A DNA stretch of 64,000 bases from NCBI RefSeq assembly GCF_002355435.1, contig NZ_AP017313.1, positions 2,294,001-2,358,000 on the forward strand, read 5' to 3'. Positions 9,927-17,967 of the stretch are shown here, in pieces; within the stretch, counting starts at the first letter, position 1; every line of letters begins with the position of its first letter. Position numbers and translations under genes: made by a program. Below the pieces are notes generated by a model. The model had not been told where the DNA came from. It was given only the letters and a program-made list of their open reading frames with translations, and ran no database searches. The DNA comes from Mucilaginibacter gotjawali. GTDB lineage: Bacteria > Bacteroidota > Bacteroidia > Sphingobacteriales > Sphingobacteriaceae.

Positions 9927-12080
9927 TTAATTGTTTTGTTTTACCGGTTTGTCCTGTTGCTTTGGTTTGTTTTCTGCTGGTTTGGCCGGTTTAGCCTGTT
10001 GTATAACGGGCTTCGGTGGATTAGCCGGCTTATTAACGGGCCGGGGCGGATTTGCAGGTAGTCCTGCTGGTTTTGCCGGGTTATTACCCTGCCCGCCTGG
10101 ATTGTTACCCACACGTGCTGGTCTGTTTGGATTGGTGGCCGGTGCGTTAGGGTTACCCGGATTGTTGCCTAAACCTGCCGGTTTGTTTGGGTTAGCGGCT
10201 GGCGCATTAGGATTAGCCGGATTGTTACCAGCACCCGCCGGGTTATTTGGATTAGCACCCGGTGCGTTAGGATTGCCGGGATTATTTCCTAAACCTGCCG
10301 GTTTGTTTGGGTTAGCGGCTGGCGCATTAGGATTAGCCGGATTGTTACCAGCACCTGCCGGTTTATTTGGATTAGCACCCGGTGCGTTAGGATTGCCGGG
10401 ATTATTTCCTAAACCTGCCGGTTTGTTTGGGTTAGCGGCCGGTGCGTTAGGATTAGCCGGATTGTTACCAGCACCTGCCGGTTTATTTGGATTAGCACCC
10501 GGCGCGTTAGGGTTGCCGGGATTATTTCCTAAACCTGCCGGTTTGTTTGGGTTAGCGGCCGGTGCGTTAGGATTAGCCGGATTGTTACCAGCACCCGCCG
10601 GTTTATTTGGATTAGCACCCGGTGCGTTAGGGTTGCCGGGATTATTTCCTAAACCTGCCGGTTTGTTTGGATTGGCACCCGGCCGGTTGGGATTGCCCTG
10701 GTTGTTACCAACACCTGTTGGTTTATCTGGATTGGCCCCCGGTGCATTTGGATTTCCCGGATTTGCATTCTGGATACCAGGTTTTCCCGGGTTATTTCCC
10801 CGGCCGGTTGGCCGTCCCGGATTATTGCCTTGTGGCTGATTTTGTTTGCCTCCTACACCCTGGCCTACCTTGTTTCCGCCATTATTTTGCGGGTGAAAGG
10901 GGATAACTTTTGGAACGGCTAAGTTGGCGGGTTTTCCCCCCGGGTTCCCTTTGGTGAATTGGTTGGGATTCTGCCTTGCCCGCCACTGGTTACCGTTTTG
11001 TTCGGCAGTTGGCTTGTAATGGCGCTCACGGCCTGCAGATACTTCTGCTGCTGTCGGCCTGTCATCTACGCCTCCGCGCCCGCCATTAAAGCTGTTGCGG
11101 TTATGCCTTTCGTTATTTCTGATCACTATCCTGTTTTCGTAAACATTCCTTATTACCGTTCTGTTTACCCTAACCACGGCTGTATTATAGTGAAAACGCC
11201 CTTCACGCCATTCTCCGCCATAATAACCATGGCCTGAATAACCATATCCATAGTTTATCCCACCGTAAAAACCAATATGATCGCCCCAATAACCTATATG
11301 GAAAACGTAGCGGTTGCCTTCATAACCCCAGTAAGGAGGTGTCCATAAAACACCCGGATTTGGCGGAGCCACCCATGCTCCCGGCACCCAGTAATAATCT
11401 CCTCTTTCCCGGCTAAAGGCCCAATAGCCAGGCTGCCACAAGTAGCCATCGCTTGGGCATTCAGGTTGTTCGTATTCAGGCATTTCTGGTGGCGCAGTGT
11501 CTGCGGCAACATCCGCATCCACGGGCTGGTCTAAATCAACCGAAGCATCAACAGCAACCTGCCCGCCCTGCTCCTGTAAAGGTTGGTTGGCAAACTCCTC
11601 ATTAAACTTTTGGGCATACATTGCGGCTTTTCTAAGGTTAAACACATTGTTGGCCAATATTCTTTCCTGTACCCATGCCTGCGTGTTCTGGTCATAATAA
11701 TATAAGGTATTATCATCTGCGTGATAAACGAAGGTGTAGAGATTAACATTTTGCTCCGGATCCGGCGCCTGGTAATCAAGGGAGATCTGGTAGCCGTTAA
11801 TATTCGTTTCAACCCCCATTTGCGTAACGGTAAAAGTTCTGTTTTTGTATTCAGGAGAAAGGCCTGATATTACTGCTCTTGCACTTGGCGTAGCTCTTAC
11901 CAGCTCGATGAGTGAATTTTTAAATAAGATCGCCAAATCGGTACTCACAGGAGTTTCCTGGCCCGATTGGGGGTCGATAACGTAAATTTGGGCCCTCGGA
12001 TGTGTGTCCACAACAGGGTTTTGCGCATAACTTATGCTGCAAAAAGCGAACATAAACAAAGCCAGAAAAAATGATTTCAT
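9927..12080 (-). CDS. Secreted YXWGXW-type protein with Asn/Pro-rich repeat tail
   Basis: A 717-residue exported protein. The Sec signal peptide ends near SYAQ (20). Residues 21-180 form a folded N-terminal region I cannot assign. Residues ~205-300 are rich in Trp, Tyr and Gly (GYLWQPGYWAFS, YYWVPGAWVAPP, TPPYWGYEG), as in YXWGXW/WXXGXW-repeat proteins of Gram-negative envelopes. From about 380 onward the chain is low complexity: units of about 20 residues built on NPNKPAG-x-GNNP-x-NPNAP-x-A, alternating between GLGNNPG and GAGNNPA types, then a Pro/Lys-rich end. This tail is probably disordered and extended, either spanning the periplasm or exposed outside. Function is unknown. Transcription probably starts at a TATCTTTG box about 105 bases upstream. 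Confidence 0.75.
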   Translation of the reverse strand: MKSFFLALFMFAFCSISYAQNPVVDTHPRAQIYVIDPQSGQETPVSTDLAILFKNSLIELVRATPSARAVISGLSPEYKNRTFTVTQMGVETNINGYQISLDYQAPDPEQNVNLYTFVYHADDNTLYYYDQNTQAWVQERILANNVFNLRKAAMYAQKFNEEFANQPLQEQGGQVAVDASVDLDQPVDADVAADTAPPEMPEYEQPECPSDGYLWQPGYWAFSRERGDYYWVPGAWVAPPNPGVLWTPPYWGYEGNRYVFHIGYWGDHIGFYGGINYGYGYSGHGYYGGEWREGRFHYNTAVVRVNRTVIRNVYENRIVIRNNERHNRNSFNGGRGGVDDRPTAAEVSAGRERHYKPTAEQNGNQWRARQNPNQFTKGNPGGKPANLAVPKVIPFHPQNNGGNKVGQGVGGKQNQPQGNNPGRPTGRGNNPGKPGIQNANPGNPNAPGANPDKPTGVGNNQGNPNRPGANPNKPAGLGNNPGNPNAPGANPNKPAGAGNNPANPNAPAANPNKPAGLGNNPGNPNAPGANPNKPAGAGNNPANPNAPAANPNKPAGLGNNPGNPNAPGANPNKPAGAGNNPANPNAPAANPNKPAGLGNNPGNPNAPGANPNNPAGAGNNPANPNAPAANPNKPAGLGNNPGNPNAPATNPNRPARVGNNPGGQGNNPAKPAGLPANPPRPVNKPANPPKPVIQQAKPAKPAENKPKQQDKPVKQNN
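10101..10760. repeat. 60-bp in-frame tandem repeats (120-bp higher-order unit)
   Basis: About eleven 60-base units encode the 20-residue Asn/Pro repeats of the gene above. Two subtypes alternate, giving a 120-base higher-order unit that is nearly identical four times between about 10141 and 10620; the units at both ends are diverged. This is the pattern left by recent unequal crossover or slippage in the centre of an array. Confidence 0.9.
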
Positions 12081-12182
12081 AAAATTAGAGGTTAAATGGT
12101 TGTGAAACTGTAAACGGGTTATTTAAATAAGGATGTAATAAAACGGCGGGGTATTATAAAAGTAGTTATTTTCGTATGTTAT

Positions 12183-12190
12183 CAAAGATA
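12183..12190 (-). promoter_or_regulatory. Candidate promoter box of the PN-repeat gene
   Basis: On the minus strand this reads TATCTTTG, matching TAnnTTTG, with a TTTG 16 bases upstream (12207-12210), slightly closer than usual. Confidence 0.35.
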
Positions 12191-12288
12191 AACAGTATTT
12201 TTTTTTCAAAAAATGATATACATCAGGAAAATATATGTCACTAACTTTTTTAATATCACCTGATTAATCATTGGTTTTTGAATTGTTT

Positions 12289-12321
12289 TTTGCTGCACTT
12301 TGCGATTATATGATAAATTTG
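12289..12321 (+). promoter_or_regulatory. Promoter of the glycerate permease-kinase operon
   Basis: TTTG (12289-12292) and TAAATTTG (12314-12321) are separated by 21 bases, matching both elements of the Bacteroidota housekeeping promoter. The ATG lies 43 bases downstream. Confidence 0.5.
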
Positions 12322-12364
12322 ATTTTTCCTGTTATTCTCTCATAAATCATTAAACTCCAGGCGG

Positions 12365-13693
12365 ATGACTGCATCTTTTTTTTACTTGTTAATATGCCTG
12401 ATTGCCGCAATCGCCTTAATTGTTCTGCTTACCACCAAATATAAAGTTCCTGCTTTTTTTGCTTTGATCTTATCTGCGTTCATGGTGGGTTTGAGTGTGC
12501 AAATGCCCATTGGTTTAATGATAGGAACAATTAAAGATGGGTTTGGCAATATCCTTAAATTATTAGGCCTTGTGATTGTTTTGGGCACAACGTTAGGGGT
12601 ATTGCTTGAATACACAGGAAGTACGGCAGTAATGGCTGGTTATATTTTGAAAAGGACCGGCGAAAAACACGCAGCCTGGGCGATGAGCATTACAGGTTTT
12701 ATAGTCGGGTTACCTATATTTTGTGATTCAGGATTCATTGTATTGAGCGGATTGAACAACAGCCTTGCACGGCGGTCCGGAGTACCGTTAACCATGATGT
12801 CGGTTTCATTGGCGACTGGCCTTTATGCCGTTCACTGCCTGGCGCCCCCGCATCCCGGCAGTACAGCGGCCGCGGGAATCATAGGAGCCGATATTGGTAA
12901 ACTAATGGTATACGGAGCCATCATCGCTATCCCCGGAATGATTGCCGGAAACCTATGGGCAAAGTATGCGGGAAGAAAATACCCGGGAGAGAAACCCGTG
13001 ATTGAAGTAAACACCACAGTAACACAGCCGGGTCCTTCGGTTATCAAAGCCTTTTTGCCAATTATAGTGCCTTTATTATTAATAGGATTAAAATCTTTTA
13101 TCACGTTGGCCGCTTTAGCCAATACACAATGGCTTATCCAACTGCTCCCGGTTGGTGACCCTGTAACCGCTCTTATGATCGGCATTTTACTGGCGTTCAA
13201 TTGCAAAAGAAAGTGGACGAAGACTGAATTGGGACACCTTTTGCAGGATTCGGTGGATAAAGCGGGCGGGATATTGATCATTATTGGTGCAGGAGGCGCT
13301 TTTGGCGCCATATTGGCTGCCACAAAAATAGGAGCCCACTTCAGTGAGTTTTTAAACCTCGGTTATTTGGGTTTATTTTTCCCGTTCCTGTTAACCTTTG
13401 TTTTAAAAACTGCGCAAGGTTCGTCAACAGTAGCCATTATTACGGCAGCTACTATTGTGCAACCCTTGTTGGCAAACCTGGGCCTGGATACCGAAAACGG
13501 AAGGGTATTATGTGTACTGGCAATGGGAGCCGGTTCAATGATGATATCGCATGCCAATGACGCCTATTTTTGGGTGATCGCCAGATTTTCAGGCCTCGAA
13601 ATGAAGACAATGCTTAGGGTTTATACTATCGCTACTATTTTCATGGGGTTAACGTCCATCACTTTGGTTTATATTCTTTCTAAATTCATCTGA
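12365..13693 (+). CDS. GntP-family permease, probably glycerate/gluconate uptake
   Basis: A 442-residue inner-membrane carrier of the gluconate:H+ symporter (GntP) family, with about 12-14 hydrophobic segments from the first residue on. Family signatures include GLPIFCDSGFIVLSGLN (about 117-133) and HCLAPPHPGSTAAAG (about 157-171), the Pro-His-Pro loop of GntP transporters. GntP members carry gluconate, glycerate or related sugar acids. The partner gene starting two bases after the stop codon is a glycerate kinase, which makes D-glycerate the best substrate guess. Length is normal and there is no sign of decay. Confidence 0.92.
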   Translation: MTASFFYLLICLIAAIALIVLLTTKYKVPAFFALILSAFMVGLSVQMPIGLMIGTIKDGFGNILKLLGLVIVLGTTLGVLLEYTGSTAVMAGYILKRTGEKHAAWAMSITGFIVGLPIFCDSGFIVLSGLNNSLARRSGVPLTMMSVSLATGLYAVHCLAPPHPGSTAAAGIIGADIGKLMVYGAIIAIPGMIAGNLWAKYAGRKYPGEKPVIEVNTTVTQPGPSVIKAFLPIIVPLLLIGLKSFITLAALANTQWLIQLLPVGDPVTALMIGILLAFNCKRKWTKTELGHLLQDSVDKAGGILIIIGAGGAFGAILAATKIGAHFSEFLNLGYLGLFFPFLLTFVLKTAQGSSTVAIITAATIVQPLLANLGLDTENGRVLCVLAMGAGSMMISHANDAYFWVIARFSGLEMKTMLRVYTIATIFMGLTSITLVYILSKFI

Positions 13694-13694
13694 C

Positions 13695-14828
13695 ATGCAC
13701 ATATTAATAGCCCCAAACGCTTTTAAAAACAGCCTTTCTGCTGAAGATGCGGCATTGGCTGTCAAACAGGGGCTGCAAATGAGTAAACTTAAATGTACGG
13801 TCACCTGTTTCCCGATTGCCGATGGGGGCGATGGCACGGGATCATTGATTATCAAACAATGCAAGGGTAAGGTTATAAAAAAAGAAGTCCATCATCCTTT
13901 CGGTACGAAGATCATGTCTCAGTTCGGCCTGATCGATAACGGGAAAACGGCCGTTGTTGAAATGGCAGATGCATCAGGATTAAGACTTTTAAATAAAGAT
14001 GAGCTAAATCCAATGCTGGCCTCGTCAGCAGGAACCGGCGAACTGATCAGCTTTGCACTGGATGAAGGTGTAAATAAGATTATTATTGCGATGGGTGGCT
14101 CAGCCACGGTTGATGGCGGTTGCGGCATATTGGCCGCGCTGGGCGCAAGGTTTTTTGACCGGGCAGATAATCTTTTGCAACCTGTTCCACAAGGTCTTGC
14201 AAATCTCGCACGGATAGACATATCGCAGCTTGATGAACGGGTATTTGATTGCGAAATAATTGTGTTATGCGATGTAAATAACAAACTGCTGGGCCCCGAT
14301 GGTTCAGCTGCTATATTCGGTCCGCAAAAGGGCGCTGGCCCTGAAGAGGTGGCCAGGCTCGAAAAATTCCTGGTCAACCTTGATGATATTACCGGTAAAC
14401 AGGCAGGAAAAAGACTATCGGCAATGAAGTATGGCGGTACTGCCGGCGGGGCAGCTGCTGGTTTAAGTGCCTTTTTAAATGCAAAACTGGTTAATGGAAT
14501 CGGGTACTTTTTACAGGTAACCGGTTTTGATGCTGTGCTTAAAAAGAGTAATTTATTGATAACCGCCGAAGGTAGTATTGATATGCAAACGCTGCAGGGC
14601 AAAGGCCCTTTTGGCGTTGCCGAACTGGCAAAAAAAAATGATATACCGGTAATTGGACTAGCCGGCCTTATCCCGCTCACAGAAAATATAGAATTGAATA
14701 AATATTTCGATATCCTGTTGGCTATTGGAAACGGGGCTGAAGACCTGCCCGAAGCTTTAAAGCATACAAGGGTGAACCTGGTGAGGACAGCCAGGGTGAT
14801 TGGAGATTTGCTGTCGATGAAAAAGTAA
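13695..14828 (+). CDS. Glycerate kinase (GarK/GlxK type)
   Basis: A 377-residue cytoplasmic kinase of the type-I glycerate kinase family (PF02595). It phosphorylates D-glycerate with ATP, in the enterobacterial GarK/GlxK branch giving 2-phosphoglycerate that enters lower glycolysis. It has the family N-terminus (ILIAPNAFKNSLSA), the ADGGDGTGSL motif (about 35-44), the Gly-rich GGSATVDGGCG segment (about 135) and GGTAGGAAAGLSAFL (about 246-260). It starts one base after the permease stop codon, so the two are translationally coupled and form an uptake-and-activation unit. The next gene is convergent, 23 bases away. Confidence 0.96.
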   Translation: MHILIAPNAFKNSLSAEDAALAVKQGLQMSKLKCTVTCFPIADGGDGTGSLIIKQCKGKVIKKEVHHPFGTKIMSQFGLIDNGKTAVVEMADASGLRLLNKDELNPMLASSAGTGELISFALDEGVNKIIIAMGGSATVDGGCGILAALGARFFDRADNLLQPVPQGLANLARIDISQLDERVFDCEIIVLCDVNNKLLGPDGSAAIFGPQKGAGPEEVARLEKFLVNLDDITGKQAGKRLSAMKYGGTAGGAAAGLSAFLNAKLVNGIGYFLQVTGFDAVLKKSNLLITAEGSIDMQTLQGKGPFGVAELAKKNDIPVIGLAGLIPLTENIELNKYFDILLAIGNGAEDLPEALKHTRVNLVRTARVIGDLLSMKK

Positions 14829-14851
14829 GCCAGCCGGATAATAAAGCCATC

Positions 14852-15982
14852 TTATTTTTGCTGCTTACCTTCCACCAGGTAGTTGAAACTCAGTCCTGCT
14901 GCCGGGTATCGTATTTCCAACTGGTGCTGAATTTTTTTATAAACCCTTATTTCGGGATATGGCGCTACATTGGTTTCGGATAGGGCCCAATATCCAAGGT
15001 CGATAGTACTGTAGTCGTTGCAAAGATGGCGGTAATCAGGCTTGCAAAATCGCCTCAACCCGGGGCATTTGCTGGTGTCTTTAACACAAATAATCATTTG
15101 GGGTAGTTTGCCGGAATACATTGCCGACGATAAATAATTGTCCCAGTAACCTGCCAGGTTGAAGGCAGGTAAAATGCCCCAGCAAATCAAAACAGGTACA
15201 TTCCTGCCGGAAAGAAGATGTTTAAAAGCCAGATCTGATTTGTTATTTTTAAAGAAGATGAGGTATAAATAGAGGATCATTGCCATATTCCAGGGCCAGA
15301 CAATGCGGTTATAGTTTAAGCCGGGCGGACCTAAAAATATAAGGATAAACAGGTGCATTAATATCAGCAGCCCTGCTGCTATTCTCCTGGTTCTGGTAAA
15401 TAGCAGTCCCAACCCAGCCGTTAACTCAAAAAATCCGGCACAATACCCGCCATAAAATAACCATCCCTGTTGTGCTGTTTTTGCCGGGATCCGGAGGAAC
15501 AAATGAAGGATCATTTTACTCCAGATAGTTTGCAAAAAGCCCTCATTAAGTTTGCCCAAACCGCTGTAAAAATAAGTTGACGCTAAAATAAATGCAAAAG
15601 CAATGGTGGCTAACTTTTGATTGCCTGTATTTACAATAAAAATAAAGAGCGTAAACATGTACAGGTAATCCCATGGCTGAATCCTGTTTTGATCGAGCAG
15701 GCAGGATATGATTTCTGCTCCCAGTAAAGCGGCCAAAAATATTTTGTTTTTTGGAGAGATGAGCAATAAAAAAAGAAGTAAAATGGAAAGGCTAAACAGG
15801 GCGATATGAATGGCCGGCGGGAATCGGCCAGTAATTTCAAAAACCGGCGCCGTTGGAAATAACCGGTTGGTAGTAAACATTCTCCACCCCAACACTTTAA
15901 CCGGCAGCCAGCATAAACAGGTTATTCTTATGATGAGTATATTTAATTTGTTATAGTCGCCGGGTAAGGAGTTGTTGTGCAT
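14852..15982 (-). CDS. HTTM/DoxX-like multi-pass membrane protein
   Basis: A 376-residue integral membrane protein with about eight hydrophobic helices and a soluble C-terminal ~90 residues. Recognisable blocks are DQNRIQPWDYLYMF (about 93-106), FYSGLGKLNEGF (about 138-149) and NYNRIVWPWNMAM (about 224-236), which recall bacterial HTTM (horizontally transferred transmembrane) proteins related to vitamin K-dependent gamma-carboxylase. I cannot confirm catalytic residues and infer no carboxylase activity. The C-terminal part contains four Cys (VCVKDTSKCPG... and CKP...LC) that could form disulfides. It stands alone between a convergent kinase and a co-directional DUF4397 gene with its own terminator. 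Confidence 0.6.
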   Translation of the reverse strand: MHNNSLPGDYNKLNILIIRITCLCWLPVKVLGWRMFTTNRLFPTAPVFEITGRFPPAIHIALFSLSILLLFLLLISPKNKIFLAALLGAEIISCLLDQNRIQPWDYLYMFTLFIFIVNTGNQKLATIAFAFILASTYFYSGLGKLNEGFLQTIWSKMILHLFLRIPAKTAQQGWLFYGGYCAGFFELTAGLGLLFTRTRRIAAGLLILMHLFILIFLGPPGLNYNRIVWPWNMAMILYLYLIFFKNNKSDLAFKHLLSGRNVPVLICWGILPAFNLAGYWDNYLSSAMYSGKLPQMIICVKDTSKCPGLRRFCKPDYRHLCNDYSTIDLGYWALSETNVAPYPEIRVYKKIQHQLEIRYPAAGLSFNYLVEGKQQK

Positions 15983-16016
15983 TGGCGGATTTTAAATCTC
16001 AGCAAAATAAAAAAAT

Positions 16017-16048
16017 AAAACCCGATTTACTTACGTAAACCGGGTTTT
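16017..16048 (-). terminator. Terminator of the DUF4397 gene
   Basis: A 14-base stem with one mismatch (AAAACCCG-ATTTAC with GTAAAC-CGGGTTTT) and a TTAC loop. On the minus strand it is followed by TTTTATTTTTTTATTTT, a good minus-strand terminator downstream of 16102-16821. Confidence 0.75.
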
Positions 16049-16101
16049 ATTTATAATGATAGCGGCCAGTGCTGTTTGTTGTTTAACCGTTGCGCAGGCT
16101 G

Positions 16102-16821
16102 CTAGTAAAAATAAGCGTTAGTGATCAGGTCAGCAGCCAATTTGTCCCCGTTATTTGTGGTATTGGCCAGGCCATGAAACAAAATAGTATATACAAAACC
16201 GTTACTGATGGTTACACCTGGTAACGTTGCTAACACCGTATTTGTGCCGGTTTGCATGATTTGGAAAGTATAATTTGTTTGCCCGCTGATTGGCAAAAAT
16301 GACGAATATCCTTTAAAAGCCTTGTTTGAAACCAAAATAGCACCCCCCTGTATTTTCAGATCAACGGAAGGGGCATCAGGACTCAGATTTACAAGGCGTA
16401 CACTTGCTTTGCCGGAAGCTGGTCTGTTAAGTGTATCGTTTAGTAATACAATTTCCGGGTGGGCGCTCGTGTTGGCCAGGAAAAGCGAGTAGGCATTATT
16501 GGCTACAAGTGTAACGGGCGCTGTTGCAATGGTGTTTAAGGAGTTTGTGAAAAAGAGATTAACAGTTCTTTGTCCTGCGTAAGCCCTGAAATAGTCAATG
16601 TCATCACCATAGTATATCGGGTTTTGATTAACCTGGTTGGTGTTTAAAGCAAGGTTCATAGCGGGTTCATCAGGTGAGGCCTGGTAAAAAGTTACCAGGG
16701 CTGTAGGCGGGGCCACGTAATTAGAGGTATCTTTCAAACAAGAACTTAGCAATAAGGAAAATAAACCCAACGCCCCGATTCCCAACTTCATTTTTTTTGA
16801 ATTTTTTAAAAGCCTTTTCAT
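16102..16821 (-). CDS. DUF4397 domain lipoprotein
   Basis: A 239-residue envelope lipoprotein. The signal ends in the lipobox LLSSC (C28). The annotated ATG adds ten basic residues before an internal Met-11 (MKLGIGALG) that would also give a normal signal, so the true start may be 30 bases later. The mature part shows the DUF4397 pattern: ALVTFYQASPDEPAMNL, then YFRAYAGQRTVNLFF, then ASVRLVNLSPDAPSVDL, i.e. two Ig-like beta modules. Family function is unknown; members sit in the Bacteroidota envelope. It is followed by its own terminator. Confidence 0.88.
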   Translation of the reverse strand: MKRLLKNSKKMKLGIGALGLFSLLLSSCLKDTSNYVAPPTALVTFYQASPDEPAMNLALNTNQVNQNPIYYGDDIDYFRAYAGQRTVNLFFTNSLNTIATAPVTLVANNAYSLFLANTSAHPEIVLLNDTLNRPASGKASVRLVNLSPDAPSVDLKIQGGAILVSNKAFKGYSSFLPISGQTNYTFQIMQTGTNTVLATLPGVTISNGFVYTILFHGLANTTNNGDKLAADLITNAYFY

Positions 16822-17067
16822 AATGCGGAAATTTTTGAAACTATTTTACTGCCATAACGAGTTCCGGGCTTAATTCGCTACAAAAGCGATGTGAAATTTG
16901 CCGTTTTTAATGAAAGTGAAATAGCACGAAGCGGCAAACACTTCGCATCGGCATTCATAAAATCCCGTAAAACTACGTGGCCAATTGCCGTAAAAACCCT
17001 TTAAATTCCGGGGTATAATTTTTTTAGATTTATACTAACATTACTAAACACGCAAAATCTTAACGCT

Positions 17068-17844
17068 ATGGAAGCTCACAAAACAGATCATTCCAATATG
17101 AAACTTGGAAAGTCGCCGGCAGTTCACGACCCCCGGACCTTACTGATGGCTAACTATTTAACCCCTGACGCATTGCCGCCAACGCCTGCAAAATACGTGT
17201 ATGCAAAAAATATACCTGCAAACGGATGGGGGATGATGGTTAATGATAAAATTGGAGATTGTACCTGTGCCGCTGCCGGTCATTTAATAATGGAGTGGAC
17301 GGATGATAACGGCGCCCTGTTTACCCCATCAGATCAGGATATCGTTAATGCTTATTCGGCCATAACCGGCTATAATCCGGTTACAGGAAAAAACGACAAT
17401 GGCGCGGTTGAAACCAATGTGCTGAATTATTGGAGGAAGAACGGAATTGCCGGGCATAAAATAATGGCGTACGCATCGCTTGAACCCAAAAATGAATCTC
17501 ATATCAAATTAGGTACTTTTTTATTTGGCGGCTGTTATATCGGGGTATCCTTACCTTTAACTGCGCAAACACAAAAAGTTTGGTCGGTGCCGCCGGGCGG
17601 GGCAGCGGGTAGAGGTGCACCGGGATCATGGGGCGGCCACGCAGTTTGCGTTGTGGGTTATGATAGCCATGGTTTAACCGTTATTACATGGGGCGCTACC
17701 AAGAAAATGACATGGTCTTTCTGGAACGCCTATTGTGACGAAGCCTATGTCCTGATCAGCACTGATTTTGCTGCCGGAAAGACCGCTCCAAGCGGGTTTG
17801 ACCTCGCCGCATTGCAGGCCGACCTGAAATTAATTGTGGCGTGA
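17068..17844 (+). CDS. Cys/His protein, possible papain-like fold; function unknown
   Basis: A 258-residue protein with no signal peptide or membrane segment. I do not recognise a named family. Three blocks are suggestive: KIGDCTCAAAGH (C65, C67), SWGGHAVCVVGYDSHG (H191) and VITWGATKKMTWSFW (W208-G209). The order Cys early, His in a GGHAV-x-VVGY context, then a WG strand is the layout of papain-like (C1/C39-like) proteins, where His precedes the Asn/Asp-containing WG strand. The usual Asn before TWG is not seen, so activity is uncertain. A strong terminator follows directly, and the gene is monocistronic. It could also be a non-catalytic relative. Confidence 0.6.
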   Translation: MEAHKTDHSNMKLGKSPAVHDPRTLLMANYLTPDALPPTPAKYVYAKNIPANGWGMMVNDKIGDCTCAAAGHLIMEWTDDNGALFTPSDQDIVNAYSAITGYNPVTGKNDNGAVETNVLNYWRKNGIAGHKIMAYASLEPKNESHIKLGTFLFGGCYIGVSLPLTAQTQKVWSVPPGGAAGRGAPGSWGGHAVCVVGYDSHGLTVITWGATKKMTWSFWNAYCDEAYVLISTDFAAGKTAPSGFDLAALQADLKLIVA

Positions 17845-17858
17845 GGAAGTTGAAATAA

Positions 17859-17909
17859 GTTGTAAGGGTTGTAAATTGCCGCACCCTTACAACCCTTGCA
17901 ACCTTTTTT
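17859..17909 (+). terminator. Long-stem terminator after the Cys/His protein
   Basis: A 16-base stem (17859-17874 with 17887-17902, one G-T pair) and a 12-base loop, followed by C and a T6 run. Confidence 0.85.
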
Positions 17910-17939
17910 ACCAACTAATCATAACAAAGTATATATTTG
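17907..17939 (+). promoter_or_regulatory. Promoter of the sugar-porter gene
   Basis: TATATTTG (17932-17939) matches TAnnTTTG exactly, with TTTA (17907-17910) 21 bases upstream as a partial -33 element. It overlaps the T tract of the preceding terminator. The ATG is 28 bases downstream. Confidence 0.5.
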
Positions 17940-17967
17940 AACAACCTTCAATTATTTCACCTTTATT

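Noticed and set aside
10101-10760. CRISPR-like array
   Set aside because: The 60-base units are contiguous, have no unique spacers and are in frame with a coding gene.
9931-10839. 302-codon open frame antisense to the Asn/Pro repeats, encoding a Leu/Gly/Pro-rich repeat
   Set aside because: It exists only because the repeat lacks stop codons on the other strand. It has no signal, start context or family character and lies fully inside a better-supported gene.
13919-14680. 253-codon open frame antisense to the glycerate kinase
   Set aside because: The kinase on the other strand is unambiguous; the antisense product is Ser/Pro-rich and matches nothing known.
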